64,000 nucleotides of DNA from Reticulitermes speratus (Eukaryota > Arthropoda > Insecta > Blattodea > Rhinotermitidae): assembly GCA_021186555.1 (NCBI GenBank), contig JAJKFL010000039.1, positions 21,063,733 to 21,127,732 of the forward strand, read 5' to 3'. Positions 10,824 through 23,274 of this stretch are shown here, in pieces. Made by a program: the position numbers and the translations under genes. The notes under the pieces are model-generated. The model did no database searches. It was not told where the DNA came from and was given only the letters and a program-made list of their open reading frames with translations. Every line of letters starts with the position of its first letter. Position 1 is the stretch's first letter.

Positions 10824-13800
10824 GTCAGTGGTCCAAAATTTGTGTTTCTTTGTACTCAGTTCTGTGCCTATCAAGTGCGTATTATTTTAAGATTTGGGCG
10901 TTTACAGGTATATGGACCATAACTGTATTCGTTTGATTGATCTCTTGGTGTTTAAGTCAAGAATAAGATGGACAGAACATGTGGCACGTATAAAAACTAA
11001 GAAACTCTTAGAAATTTCAGTCTGACTGCTTAAGGAAGGGGGTCAATCGAAATACCTAGGTGTAGATGGGAGGAAAATATTAAAATGGGTGTTAGGAAAA
11101 TGAAATAGGATGTATGAATGTGAACTAGTTTTAGCTGGCTTAAGCTATGTTCTAGTTACCACTTCTTTCAATATGGTAGTGAATCTTCTTATTCGAGGTT
11201 TATGTTGGTCACGAATCTGTACGAGTTTTGTCCACCCCTCTCTCCTTACCTCCAAGAAATTTTCCAACCAAAATTTTACATGCATTACTTATTACCACTA
11301 TCCGAACTGTATGCCAACCCCATCGTACCTTCTTCGATTTAATTAAGTAACAAATATATGTGACGGGATATATTTCTCGTTACGTAATACTCTAAATTGT
11401 TCACTTCCTTCGTCACCCTTGCATACAAATTATTTTCAATATTCTAGACTGTAAATGCATTAAACAAAAAAAAAACCGATAATTCAGAATGAAATTTAAA
11501 CTAGTTGAACATACATTTTCATGATGTATGACAGCATACAGTACTGCTCTGTACTGGCAGCAAATAGAAATTCTTCGTACAACTACTCAGTGAATTTGTA
11601 CGAAATTTCATACTAGCACTTTGAAGACGACGCCCGTCAGTGTTGTATTTAATGATCACGAGTTAATATTAACAACCATGCAAATACAATTACTTTTATA
11701 TTTACATACTTTCTCTGATCCTACATTTTTCGGAAAAGCTTTCCCATATGCGGGTATGTATCTTTATGTCATCGCTGTTACCAAGCGGTACAACCCTGAA
11801 GATGGCAAAGTATGTATAACTTCCAGATCTTGGTAGTGTTCATGCAGAATCACTTCTGTAATACTAATCTTGTTTCTTCATCATGACCTATAAGCCTAGC
11901 CTGACGATTGACATCTTCATGTCAGTTTCAATCAACGAAAAATGTTGGTAAAGCTACTTTAAACTGGCTAATATTGTAACTATGATACTTTAATAAAAGT
12001 ATCTAGTAACAAACTACTGAGTAACAAATTCAATTACTCCATAGGGTAAAGTTTTCCGTGAAAATCCAGCCAAGAAAGTTCCTGTCTTTAAAGCTCCCGA
12101 AAGGTCACCGCGACCGCCGTATACTCTCCTGAACCAACTGCATCCATTCCACACCTTCACTCTCTTTCTGTGCATCCATTTTGATATTATTCTTCCGTCT
12201 ACGACAAGATTTTCCACATAGCATCTTGTCTTGAAATTTCCCGAACAAAAGAGCAGATTCATTTCTCAGTTTTCCCACGTAAGCTGCATGCGTCTTTCGC
12301 ATCATCCTTCTTGATTTAAGCACTCTGATACGTGGTATGTGTTGAAGAGTACGATTTATGAAACTGTTCTTCTTTCATTTATTTCTGTCCTCTTATTACT
12401 TCATGTTTCTTACAGCAGAATGTCGTTACAAGTTACTCCTACACGCCTTCAGTCTTTGTTAGTAAAACTAAAAATAATCCCTATACCGCGAATATTCTAG
12501 TGTGTACGCCTGATCAATCTGCAACCCAACGTACGTTCGACGTCATGTTGGTTGCCGCAGCAACTAGGCGACAGCTGTATACAATATACTCCTACATCCT
12601 ATATTTTTTAAGCTTACTCCTGTGCAGTTCCTCCGAAGACTGATGAAAATGTACGTTATTCAAAAGAGCTTTGTCCGTTGAATTAATATGTCACGTAACT
12701 GAACATATTTTTCATTTCAGGTAATGTTTATAAATAGTTGGAGAAACAAAGTTGAAAATGTTTCTTCCAAAATATTACAAACATTTTCCAAAATCGTTAT
12801 TTTGTATTTCGTGTTCCTCACTAGCTGTGCTTGATTATTCATTGCACATGCACGTCTACCCTTGCTATGCTGAGCTACTGCTACTGGAGACTTCTGAGTG
12901 AAAGCATACTAAACTTTAAGTAACAGATGTACGGTACACAAGTATGCGCAGGATGTGATGAAGTGCCAGGTACTCTGCAGAAGTTTGACGCAGTACTTCC
13001 TAATAACTTTGAGTTGTTTGATGTTTCATACGCTAGCCGAGAAATGTAATGCCCTCACTTCACCCTTCATCTGTCAAGTCCGCTATGAAATGGAAAAGTT
13101 ACATTCGCTCACCTTTCTGGTTACTTTACGACGCCATGGTAAAAAAAATATTTTCAGCAAGAAAAGTACGACCACTTGCAGGAAGAAACAATATTTCCCC
13201 AATATTATATTTTAAAACCTAACCCCACCAACAGACTCATTAAATTTTGTTAAACTTGTGACTCCAATATAAATCTCTTTTTCTTCACGCGAAAAATTGT
13301 GCAATTCTGTTCATCATATTCAGCTGGCACATGACAGGGTTCAATAATAACAAAAAGCGTGTGAGGACAGTAATAAACATTCGAATTTCTCAAATTTCGT
13401 TTTGTACCATGGTATTAAATTATCATCATCCTTGTCACTGTTGCTATTTCTTCTACAGTGTCTCTTTTGTTGCGTCCCTAAGCGTGGCAGCTGTCACAGG
13501 ATATCTCAGCGGATGCGAGCTTTCTATGTGACAAACCTGCCGTGCTCAGGGAAAATATAAAATGGACACTCTGTAGAATCGTGAAATATAAATAAATATA
13601 TGGTCATTATTTGATTGGGCCGATATCTTTTGTCACTTCCCTCGGCCATGCCGCCGCGCGTGTGAGCTTTCGGCTGAATGGACTACGCTAATATGATGAG
13701 ATGGCCGACGGTAAGTAACAAATGATATTGGTCAGGTAAAATAATGCACCTAGATCCACTGTAGGCGGTATGTTTGGTTTCCTGATTTTAAGTCAATACA

Positions 13801-13894
13801 TTCTGAATGTCAAGGATCCTGCAGCTGGCGCCTGCCGAGTGTTGATTACTTTCAGCAAGTCGTGCTGAATATGTCACTGCGTTCCGTATTACAG
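10824..13894 (+). other. Mmp: MMP intron between the two propeptide exons
   Basis: A GT-AG intron of 3071 bp in phase 0, with donor GTCAGT and acceptor TTCCGTATTACAG. It contains a decayed retrotransposon fragment at 10952-11110 and otherwise AT-rich sequence. A possible minus-strand scrap of the same element lies near 11255-11280. No alternative exon could be supported. Confidence 0.85.
10952..11110 (+). pseudogene. non-LTR retrotransposon C-terminal remnant in the intron
   Basis: Plus-strand frames give RIRWTEHVARIKTKKLL and then, after a frame change, a decayed match to the [12 protein letters not shown] segment of the copy at 38357. The gap between them and the frame changes mark it as a dead fragment inserted in the MMP intron. 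Confidence 0.6.
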
Positions 13895-14055
13895 ACGTTC
13901 GGCAACATTCCTGCAACGGGTGAAATGGACGCGGCGACTTTGTCTCTGATGCAGAAACCTCGGTGTGGCCTGCCCGACATAGCGTCCAATCACTTCAGGA
14001 GCAAACGCTACACGCTACACGGCCAGAAGTGGCACTACACAAACCTCACTTGGAG
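13895..14055 (+). CDS. Mmp: matrix metalloproteinase, cysteine-switch and furin-site exon
   Basis: This 161-bp exon encodes 53 full codons plus two bases (phase 0 in, phase 2 out, donor TGGAG/GTAAGT). Residues 22-28 hold PRCGLPD; its cysteine (codon 13964-13966) is the cysteine switch that in this family ligates the catalytic zinc and keeps the zymogen latent. Residues 35-38 are RSKR (13997-14008), a furin-type R-X-K-R site just before YTLHGQKW, the usual start of the mature enzyme. Activation inside the secretory pathway is therefore expected. The exon stops at NLTW, where the catalytic domain begins. No HExxHxxGxxH exon was found downstream, so the next intron is long or the rest lies outside. 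Nothing here looks disabled. Confidence 0.95.
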
Positions 14056-15298
14056 GTAAGTTTTTGTAATGTATAGAGATGAATCTTGGCTTATTACTGA
14101 AATCATCATCATTACACCAAAAAATTTTTAAACGGTTAAAGCACCAAAACGTCCCTACATATCACACGACAGTTGTGAATCTTGAATTCCAATTGAACTG
14201 AACACAAATAAGTTGATGTCGGATATTCAAGGTACATTACAAATGTGAGTTTCTTCCTCTGGCTCTTACACACTGTCACACACTTCGCCACTGTTCGCGG
14301 TGTATGGGAAATTTCCCTTCCTTCGACCGTCAGTCGGATTATAAATATAGACTAATGTGAAGCGGTTTTTTAAACACTTTTAATGAATTTGTATTTTTCG
14401 TTTGAGATTCTGTCGCGCCTGCCTTACTTATTTGACTTGTACTTGCCTCACTCACAGCGACTCAGGTGAAAAATTCACTACGAGGGGCCCAATGTAAACA
14501 TTCTCCTTGTATATAATGCAGCACCCTGGTTCCCACGGTTACCATGTTGCTGTGTTCTCTGTGATGTATGATCTGAGGCAGAAGAAAGAGTTGCATACCG
14601 AGCATGGTAGCCATGGCTGCTGGGAACGTTCTTTGTGAGGTACACGCTGAGGCAGAGGAAACAGCTGAGCACATAATGCAACACAGCAGAACAAGATATA
14701 AGCATTCCGGTATTTGGTATTAGAGCTTGGTTTGCTCTAGAACGAAGAAACGACCGATAAAATACTTTGCGTAGTACAGCGTGAATATCATGGCAGCCAT
14801 TTTGTGACGAGTTACCGGATGTGTCCTCTGTGAGGTAAGCGCTGAGGAAGAAGAAAAATTATGAAAGAGGTCGTGGGATGGCACGTGATTATTATGGCAG
14901 CCAATCACATGACGGGCACGTGACTAGTTAATCATGAGTTTTATGGGGACAGCAATATACTAGCAGTGAGAAACTAATCAATAAAGGAGAGTTTCTAAAA
15001 ATACGTGTGTCCAAAATCGGGTAGGGTGTGGGCCAAATACATCTGCTGGACGGTGAAGAGCGAATTCCTCACACGAGTACTATCACCATTTCTGTCGTAT
15101 CTAATCACCAGCCACACAGCAGTCAGGTTGTTAGTATATTTCAGCCATCACCGTGCTAATGGGAACGCCCACGAAGTAGAGATGTCGGACTATAACAAGA
15201 GACACTGACCGCAAGACAATAATTTGTGCATCTAACAGTGAAACAGTCGACAGGAACAGCTACAGACGGGTCAAAAACATGGACCGTGTGAATGCTAG

Positions 15299-15385
15299 TC
15301 TTCTAGGATATGACATCGTGTAGTGCGGTAGAAACTTGCCAACGTTTCGGAGGGACCTTCAGCCTCCATCTTCAGGTTATAACAA
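15299..15385. mobile_element. family E foldback, left half only
   Basis: The terminal sequence TCTTCTAGGATATGACATCG is followed by the hammerhead-like arm. The mirror right end seen in the 21099 and 62241 copies is missing. Confidence 0.6.
15335..15381 (-). ncRNA. hammerhead-like motif, copy 2
   Basis: Minus strand: core CUGAAGA is intact, then U, stem II GGAGG with CCUCC around a 9-nt loop, then GAAACGUU. Stem III is the palindrome AACGUU/ACGU. Stem I is reduced to about one pair because the distal strand reads GGCA. Confidence 0.6.
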
Positions 15386-16503
15386 GATGACATTTTATTT
15401 CTCTTCCTCTAATCTCTAGTATGGGAGACACTGGCGGCCCGAATTCTAGCTTTGAATATTTCGGGCTTGGAGCTGCATAATTACGTTATTACGAGGCGTT
15501 CCGATTTATGGCAGACACAGGAGCAAGAGACACGGGTCTCAAACATTTTACAATCGTTACGAAAGGGTAAGAGATCACGTGATGCCTTAATACCCGGAAC
15601 TTGCTATCGTTATCAGCTTGGGGCTGCAAACCTCTGATTCGTTATAAGGAGGACTCCAGATAATTTGGAAGTGATTTCTCTTATCTTGTTTCATTTCCTG
15701 GAGAGCCACAAAACAGAGCAGTTGGCGGGATGTGCGTTGCAGAGCGTGGCACTGCGTGGGAGGGTGAAGATAAATCACCAGAAATGTAGGGGGATTCTGG
15801 TTCTCGAAGGAGCATGCAACATCACATTTCTCAGAAAACTAGAACAAGAAAGAGGGTATCTAGTGCTTTCACAATAAATTCATAAATACGAAAAGGAAAC
15901 CGAAGTTTGAAGTTATGTAGCAGCAGGATTTCAAATGTTGAACTCCGCGACGTAGTGCACAGACTGTACCAAGATGTCCTTTACTTTCAAAATGCCATAC
16001 TGCTTCATGATACAAGCAGAAGTGTAGTTACTCCCACAAGAAAAGTACGGCCTTCCTTGCGCCAATTTTCACGAAACTCACAATAGCTCAAGAGCATTAT
16101 GTGCGGACTTCTTATACCGAATTTGACCTAAATCGGACAATAAATATGAAAAATATGGAAAGAAATGTTTACAAAACTTACAGTCATCCAATAAATTTGT
16201 GTGTACATCTCTTGTACATAATTTTATCCAGAACTGTTTCGTGTTTTCTTTATCATATGAAATTTTTATCTATACACGTTGGCTCTTAAGTTCATGGTAT
16301 GACTTTTAGTGTTCAGAATATTTGAGTTTTTGTCTCATAAATGTATCACACAGCACGTTTGATTTCTGTGTTGTTAATTGTTGCTAGCTGGTCGCTGAGT
16401 TGTAGGCCAAATGTCTGGGTAAGTGTAAATGAATACAATTCGATATCCTTTTAAACACAGCCGATTTCATTAACGCCTTACGTGTATAGTGTTATATAAT
16501 AGA

Positions 16504-16542
16504 GACTACATGTTTCGGCCTTGAAAAAGCCATTTTCAAGTC
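16504..16542 (-). ncRNA. hammerhead-like motif, decayed copy
   Basis: Minus strand: stem I GAC pairs with GUC. The core is UUGAAAA, stem II GGCUU pairs with AAGGCC allowing one wobble, then GAAACAUGU with palindromic stem III. Two core positions are altered. Confidence 0.4.
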
Positions 16543-17258
16543 AATACCGAATGTAAGGTGATATTAAAATATTAATATCTTGATTGTAACGTCAGCACAG
16601 TACTATTGAAATCACCTGGTAGGGATTATGCTTTACATCATATTTACGGCAAGTCAGAAATACACGAGTATCACGGTTGTGAAAATTACGTTTACCTTGT
16701 TCTGTGGTATTCATAAATTCATTAAAAATGAAATTAAGTAGTGTACATTAAAATACTATTCCATTTACAGTGAATCATTATAATTATTTGAATATAGCTG
16801 TGTTTAACAGCATTTGCACCTGATTAGACGATAAAACAGCTGAAAACGATTGCTGCCCGCCAGCAACTGCTATTAAAAGTACAGAATGACGTTTGGACTC
16901 AAAATGTCGCCGCGCACCGACTGAGACACACCACCATAAGTATCTGACGTCACTGTAACCTTACCCCTTTCAAGGTCACGTCTGTTCGGTCCAGAATCCC
17001 ATTTTCATTGATACTCCTTTTCAAATCTTCGCGCTACTGACTCTTGATTCTGACGTTTCTGTAGTTTGGCATCTAGCGGCAGAGTATTGTACTACACCTA
17101 CTCAGGCATGAGTTTGCTGAATTGTCAAGAGATGCCGCTACCAAACAGTTCCTGGCACACCAACTCAGTTGAGCACAGGCACGAACTCTATCGGAAGTCC
17201 CATGTGTCTACTACAAATGTTTGTTTATTTATGATTTATTTAATGACGCTATTAGTAA

Positions 17259-17262
<4 letters not shown>

Positions 17263-17290
<28 letters not shown>

Positions 17291-17315
17291 GTGTGGTATA
17301 TATATATATATATAA
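17263..17315. repeat. (TC)n/(TA)n microsatellite
   Basis: A TC run passes into two TA runs separated by GTGTGG. Confidence 0.95.
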
Positions 17316-18374
17316 CACATGTATGTATGTAATTTTTCCATTTCTTCACTCTTAAAGCCCATTCTGTTCAAGTTTTTTCTGTGGTCAGAACGTAATCGAT
17401 GTCCGTGTGTGACAAGAATGTTTTACCCTTTGAAATAAATTCCTGGAAGTACAGTCGAAAACATGTTACATGAACGGAAACTTTAACTATTCTAGCGCAT
17501 TATTTTCCTCTAAATTGTTATTCGTGTTTCTTTCTGGGCTGAGCCATTTCCATTTACAAGTGGTATTTTTACACTGGCTTTTACTCTACATTATCGGGGT
17601 TAAAGAAACTTTCCGAGAAAAGCAATTTTCTGTTCAGTGTCCTCTCCGATTTAGGTAGGCGTGACTGTGGGCCCTGCTACTGGAAGATGTGTAAACACAT
17701 AGGTCTACCATTCCGTACTTTGTTTGGACCGTTGACACATTAGACACAATTTGTAAAATGTAGGCTTCCAGATTTCTTCTGGAAACTTTTGTTTATACTG
17801 CAGTGTCTAGTTAGTGTCATTAAAGAAAACAGGTATCGTCATGACACCGTCAGATTCTCATGAGGCAAACCCAGGTTCAGTCGTTGGGTGGCGATGGACA
17901 GGAATAGCAGTGTGTAGGTTTCTTCAGCACTCATAAAGTCCGTCCACCTGCCCCCTTGCTCACCATCAGAGGCTACCGCAGTATGCACATGTCAGGCCGA
18001 GCATGGTGGCACTGTATTTCACTCAGCACCCCACTCCTACCTCTATTATTAATTAAACAATTGAGTCTGGTGTCAGAAATGTATGGTTAGACTACGCCAA
18101 CTGCTCCTCGCTTCAGGTTTTCAGACAAAAATTTTGTATCCATTTCTCATTTGCCCTTTCATGTTCCCCCTTCAACTGATTCCTCTTCCTAACTCGATGG
18201 AGCACGATGTACCTTAAACAGCCAACAGCCAGCTGATCAAACTCTCCGCTTTTTACAAAGCCACAAGATTCGTCACCAAGCTCACAACAGTCTGTCAGTG
18301 AACGCTGTACCTTCGTTTAAAGTCATTACTCATCCTCCATTTTACTTATTTAAAACCAATTCTATTTTTACCTT

Positions 18375-18485
18375 CTAACCCACACGCACGTTACCTAAGT
18401 GGTCTCCCCCACCAGTGTTTCCAATTAACATTTTATACACATTTCTTGTTTCCCTATGCGTGCTACATGGGCTATCCACCTCATC
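18375..18485 (-). pseudogene. non-LTR retrotransposon C-terminal remnant
   Basis: The minus strand reads MRWIAHVARIGKQEMCIKC and then, after a frame break, LVGET. This matches the R-I-R-W-x-x-H-V-A-R motif of the fragment at 10952 and is typical of the end of the retroelement polyprotein. It is truncated and frameshifted. Confidence 0.6.
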
Positions 18486-18576
18486 CTTCTGGATCTGATG
18501 ACGTTAACAATAGTTGCTGAACAGTGCGCATTATGAAGCTTCTCATTATCTAGTTTTCACCATTATTCTTCTTCAG

Positions 18577-18640
18577 GGACGCGATTAACCACTTCAGCTC
18601 TCTGTACGTGATGCTGGAGCAGTACCCAGACAAGTTGTGA
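18577..18640 (+). CDS. candidate terminal exon, product unknown
   Basis: A strong acceptor (TTTTCACCATTATTCTTCTTCAG, ending at 18576) precedes one base and 20 codons ending in TGA at 18638-18640. The peptide is DAINHFSSLYVMLEQYPDKL. Codon choice is G/C-ending (GAC, AAC, CAC, TTC, CTG, GTG), like the MMP exons and unlike the flanks. The incoming phase is 1, so it cannot follow the MMP exon ending at 14055 (phase 2) directly. I do not recognise the family. It could be the last exon of another plus-strand gene, a processed-pseudogene scrap or chance; only splice signal, codon bias and the in-frame stop support it. Confidence 0.35.
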
Positions 18641-18954
18641 ATCGTGGGTCACGTGACTCTTACTCTTCTTGTTCATCCCTCGAGTTTATTGATTCTAACT
18701 TTAGATCCATTGTTTATTCTCGGGCTGTAATGAGATTTGTGACAAGGAAGAGCTAGTCGCTGCACGAGGAGCCCAACCTTGTTAACGATTTGCAGAATCT
18801 CAGCTGACGTATGACAGACCATTAATACATACGTAACTACTACATGCACGGTTGCGGCCTCGGCTGGACGCATTGACGTTTGATTCTGCTTTCCGAAAAC
18901 TGTTTTCAGTATTTCTGATTGATGTCCAAATGCAAAGAAGAAACACTTTTTTCT

Positions 18955-19200
18955 TTTTAATGGCTCGACATTCCCTCGGGGGCCTAGGCCGCCTCATTTT
19001 TCGAGGCTTCACGATCACACTTTAGACACGCCACACTCGGTAGGACTCCTCTGGACGAGGGACCAGCTCGTCGCAGAGACCTCTACCTGACAACACACAA
19101 CACTCACAAGAGACAGACATCCATGCACCCGGTGGGATTCGAAACCACAATCCCAGTAAGCGAGCGGCCGCAGACCCACGCCTTAGACAGCGCGGCCACT
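18955..19200 (-). repeat. tRNA-derived SINE, family B
   Basis: Minus-strand copy. The A-tail appears as a T-rich run at 18948-18958. The GGCCTAGGCCGCCTCATTTT 3' body is followed by CAGCTCGTCGCAGAG. The tRNA-like head (GGGATTCGAAACCACAATCCC) is at the right end, truncated before the A box is complete. Confidence 0.85.
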
Positions 19201-21098
19201 GCTTCTAACTATAGCTTTAATAAATACAGAACTGCAGCTATGGCAATATAGTGCAGTCGTTTCAGATGGCGAAGAGAATAAATACAGCATGAGGTAGTCC
19301 ATGTCAGTGTGCACATGAGCTCATTTCCAAAAGTAGGCCCACTTGGCAGCAGTGGCGTAGATAACCAGTCGGTTTCCCCCTCCCCTCCCCCGAGCACTCG
19401 ATAATCCCCCCCCCTCCCTCTACAATTATTAGCGCAGTTGCTCCTAGATCTCGTAACAGGGATGCTGAGTGCTACCTTCTGCCAGAGCAGTGTCCAGTCC
19501 TCAACAACGCACAACAAAGTTCAGTATTCTGTACGTTTGCAGGTCTGTGGGGGGACCGTATCTGCATGAAAGGATGCGATCGTCGTCTGATGCAATGCAA
19601 TGTGCCTGGAGTCACTAAGGAGAAGCGGTAAAGTACTCGCTTAGGTAGCCGCCTGCCGACATGAGATTTGAAAGTGCGGCCTTTTGAACATGAACCACGT
19701 TCGGCGCGGTCATTTCTGTTTCGTCATTCGTTATCGTAAATGCTGTGTGTCAACTGACGCGATTGTGTCATTGGCACCACTCATTAACATTTCGAAAAGC
19801 ACGAATTTTCCTTCATTCTTACGTAACATATACCTGGTACCGATAGCCTAATACGGTTAATGAAATTGTTTGAAATAAAGGCCGAAGCGAAGTCTTTATT
19901 TAGAGGTTTTTAAGTATACTATTAACAGGCGGTATTGCAGTAATCTCGTATGTATTACTTTCGTTTTACGACTTACTTTAGCGGCCTACGCTTTTGCTGT
20001 TACGTTAATGAAGACAAAATTAGTTTACGAAATGAAATTCGAGTCTAGGTTTAACATCCTTGCTAAAAGAACAGGGGTGCGTAAATCAAACGAAGGCTCA
20101 GACCAGAGTGGAGAGATTGTAACTATCTGTCCGTCAGTGCCCAGAACTGTTTGCATAATACGAAGTACGTCTGTCTCTGTTTGAAGTGCTATTTGCTGCC
20201 AGCAGACTGAAGACTGGGCACACTATCTGGAAGCACTCCTAAACAAGCTGAGGATTCACTGAGTCATGTCTTCTGTACCACAATGAGATTTGTTTACTCG
20301 TATTTCTGTATTTACTTTCTTTTCAGTCTGTTTTCTCTTTGCTCCCTTCGTCCTTTCTTATTTTCTGTTCTCCGTTTCTTGTCCTAGCTTTCATCAGTTC
20401 GTCGGTGTACGACAAATTAGTGTTAAGACGAGGAATTAGTGTAATTCCAGCTGGGAGTTACAGTACGGTAAACAGACCCACTGCAGGCTATATTGGAATG
20501 CGTTGTTGGTACGCGCTGTTGTGTCCTGCAGGTTTGCGTTCATTTGCACCACCTGTGCCACCTCCACCCAGCTGCAAGCGTAGAGGCAGACAGTGACGAG
20601 AACAAATCACAGCACAAAAGTTTCTGACTAACTGACTTCGTCTGATGAAGTTCTGTTCGAACGGTTTTGGTGATAAATTATCGTTTATCATTACCGTACG
20701 GGATTGGAAGTTCTCTAACCCGCCACCACCCGCACCCCCTTTCCCTCAATCTAAAGTCAGTCTCTCTCTTCATCATCGCTGCTTACGGCTCCTCTCAAGC
20801 GTACAAATCTTGTCTCGCTAAAGAGCTATGCGGGCTGTCTAATCAGCAGGCGGAATATTCAATCTGGCAGCCTTCCTTCCATAGACTTCGATCAGGCAAG
20901 CAGATTATTGCACGAACATGAGGTGCTATTTGAATGTACGTGTTAAAGAAGCGGCCGTGACCTTCAGCGGAAACTACGTTTATCCCGTAATAAACCGAGA
21001 AATGTCAGCGAAGTAGGCTTCTTACTTCGGGAAGGCAAACCTGTGAGAATAGACCGTCACTGAAACGACAGGAGGGAACAAAAGAGTTTCTGATGAAT
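19201..21098. other. unassigned stretch
   Basis: C-rich runs occur at about 19377-19420 and a pyrimidine-rich tract at 20300-20400. Open frames on both strands lack recognisable domains. Confidence 0.3.
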
Positions 21099-21270
21099 CC
21101 AGTGTTCTGGATATGACATCGTGTAGTTTGGTGTACATAATATATACCAGAGTTTCAGAGGAGTTTTCTGCTAGTCCAAGAACTGTCCTGAAAATGGAGG
21201 CAGGAAGCTCCACCGTAACGTCGGTACCCATATAGCAGTTTACACGGCGTCATATCCCAGTAGACTGGAA
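21099..21270. mobile_element. family E foldback element
   Basis: Left end GTTCTGGATATGACATCGTG and right end CACGGCGTCATATCCCAGTAG are inverted copies. The interior holds a degraded hammerhead-like arm on the plus strand (21189-21225; CUGAAAAU, GGAG with CUCC, then GUAACGUC), with GAAA changed to GUAA. Confidence 0.7.
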
Positions 21271-22558
21271 TCTTCACTAGCAACACAGTGAGAATCGCAG
21301 ATCTTGCGTTGGAAAGTTTTGATATCGAATGATGAAGTTTCAGAACACAAGCAACAGCTAGGTGTTGGTAGCAAGCACTTCATTGATTCAGACTTACCAC
21401 ATCGATTGCTGGAGTTCACTGACCTGCGGTGCTTAATGCGTATTGCACGCTTCAATGAAAGGGATGTTTCGTTTTACATAATCAAATATTTGAGGACAAA
21501 ATAACTTTGCGGCACTTTATTTTCGTTCCCTTTCTGTCTCTCATTTCATTTTAATTCTTTACTTGTTTCTGTGTCGTCTGTCTGTCCGTACATATCATGG
21601 ACTTGCGTATATCTTGCAGAATACATTTTCACTAGATTTGGTACCTGAAGCATCTCTAAAAATACCGGATGATCCTAGTCTTGGTCCAGTGAAGACGATA
21701 TGGCCTGTTTTACATGAGGCTCCCAGAAGAGCGAAGGTCTTTGCGTACTAAATCATAAACCCCGCCTTCCTATAGAAGATTCCCAGTCCTACAGATTCTG
21801 AATTTCTAAAGGGGTTTAGTCGATGTAAATTATAAACGAACAGAAGGTTTTATTTAATCCATGCGTCAGCGTGCCATGCTCTTGTGCAAGTCGTCATAAG
21901 ATCCGGTGTTATTCAGTTCATATGCTTTTTTATTTGCAATTATAAATAATTGATTATTATTATTCCCGTTATTGGTAGATTTTATTATTTAAGTGAACAT
22001 TTTGGCTCCGATAAAATTGTCAGGCTTAGTCTCAAAAGTCTCAATTTCGCACCGTCGCCGTTTTCATATTTATGAACAACATCTAACATAACTATGTAGG
22101 TATATCTGTGATGTGATTTGTTAGTCATCAGCATTCAATTCATGCAGCTGCTGTTCTGTTTCACGTTCTAAAAAAATTACTGCAATAGGAATTGCAAATT
22201 TCTGTTTGTCCACGACATATTACTTTAGGCACCTGCATTAATTATAGCTCGTGTCATTTGCACCTCACAAATACTGGCGCCCGCTGTTTATGTTATTACC
22301 CATTTAGAATGTTCAAAGTGTGATGTTTTGGTCGCCTCAAGTGATACATCGTTCATACTAGGTTTTGTAAAATCGATCGTTTCAGAAGCTGAAACGGCGT
22401 GACACAGTCAGTCACAATCAGCGTGGCAATCCCTTCCCTTGAGATAGGAAAGAACTTTAAAATTATTTTCAGTGCAGAAATGCACTGACTAAACCAGAGA
22501 TGGGATAACTACAGACCGCGTGCCGCTGCAATTCTCGAAATACCATTTAGTGGCACGT
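21271..22558. other. AT-rich unassigned stretch
   Basis: No supported gene or repeat before the SINE B composite. Confidence 0.3.
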
Positions 22559-22572
22559 AATTGAATTTTATG

Positions 22573-23260
22573 CCGATCCCAGTGGCCGTGCGGTCTAAGG
22601 CGTGGTCTTCGGCCGCTCGCTTGCTGGATCGTGGGTTCGAATCCCACCGGGGGCATGGATGTTTGTGTTGTGTTAGATGTATGGACAATAGCATGAAACA
22701 TAAGGTGACATGCAGGACAAAAAGGACTTCAACAGTACAAATGGATCAAAGGGAAAACCAGGAATTAATAAAAAAAAAAAAAAAAAATCCCACCGGGGCA
22801 TGGATGTTTGTGTTGTGTTGTTGTAAAAAGACGGTTGTGGACCGTAAGTGACATGAAAGGACGAAAAGGATTAATATAGAACAAAAATGGATCAAAGGGG
22901 AAAACCCAGGAATTAGTAAAAAAAAAAAAATCCCGCCTAGGGCATGGATGTTTGTGTTGTGTTTGTTGTAAGGACGGTAGCATGGAACGTAAAGTGACAT
23001 GAAGGACGAAAGGATTTAAACAGTACAAAAATGGATCAAAGGGGGAAAAAAACCCGGACAGGCAAAAAAAAACCCCACCGGGGGCATGGATGTCTGTCTC
23101 TTGTGAGTGTTGTGTGTTGTCAGGTAGAGGTCTCTGCGACGAGCTGGTCCCTCGTCCAGAGGAGTCCTACCGACTGTGGTGTGTCTATCAGTGTGATCGT
23201 GAAGCCTCGAAAAATGAGGCGGCCTAGGCCTCCAAGGGGCTGTTGAGCCATAGAAAAAAA
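22573..23260 (+). mobile_element. composite SINE, family B head plus three tandem A-tailed modules plus family B body
   Basis: The tRNA-like head has GTGGCCGTGCGGTCTAAGG as A-box region and GGGTTCGAATCCC as B box, and resembles a tRNA-Leu-type head. After GGGGGCATGGATG come three modules of about 140 bp starting near 22650, 22795 and 22940. Each ends in an A run and restarts with a CCACCGGGG-like head scrap. The usual family B body (TGTCTGTCTCTTGTGAGTG to TGTTGAGCCATAG plus A-tail) follows from 23088. The 14-bp duplication AATTGAATTTTATG at 22559-22572 and 23261-23274 shows that the whole array entered as one insertion. Confidence 0.88.
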
Positions 23261-23274
23261 AATTGAATTTTATG

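Larger units (their letters stand above)
14056..18374 (+). other. presumed MMP intron, mostly unassigned
   Basis: It starts with the donor GTAAGT. A degenerate tandem arrangement at about 14540-14860 repeats TCTGTGAGGTA..GCTGAGG.AGA three times. A family E fragment is at 15299-15385, a hammerhead-like motif at 16504-16542 and a TC/TA microsatellite at 17263-17315. The remaining sequence shows no supported exon. Confidence 0.4.

Noticed and set aside
13500..13730. Possible extra exon ending GACG/GTAAGT near 13711
   Set aside because: The visible MMP exons join in frame without it, and the upstream segment has no acceptor or coding bias.
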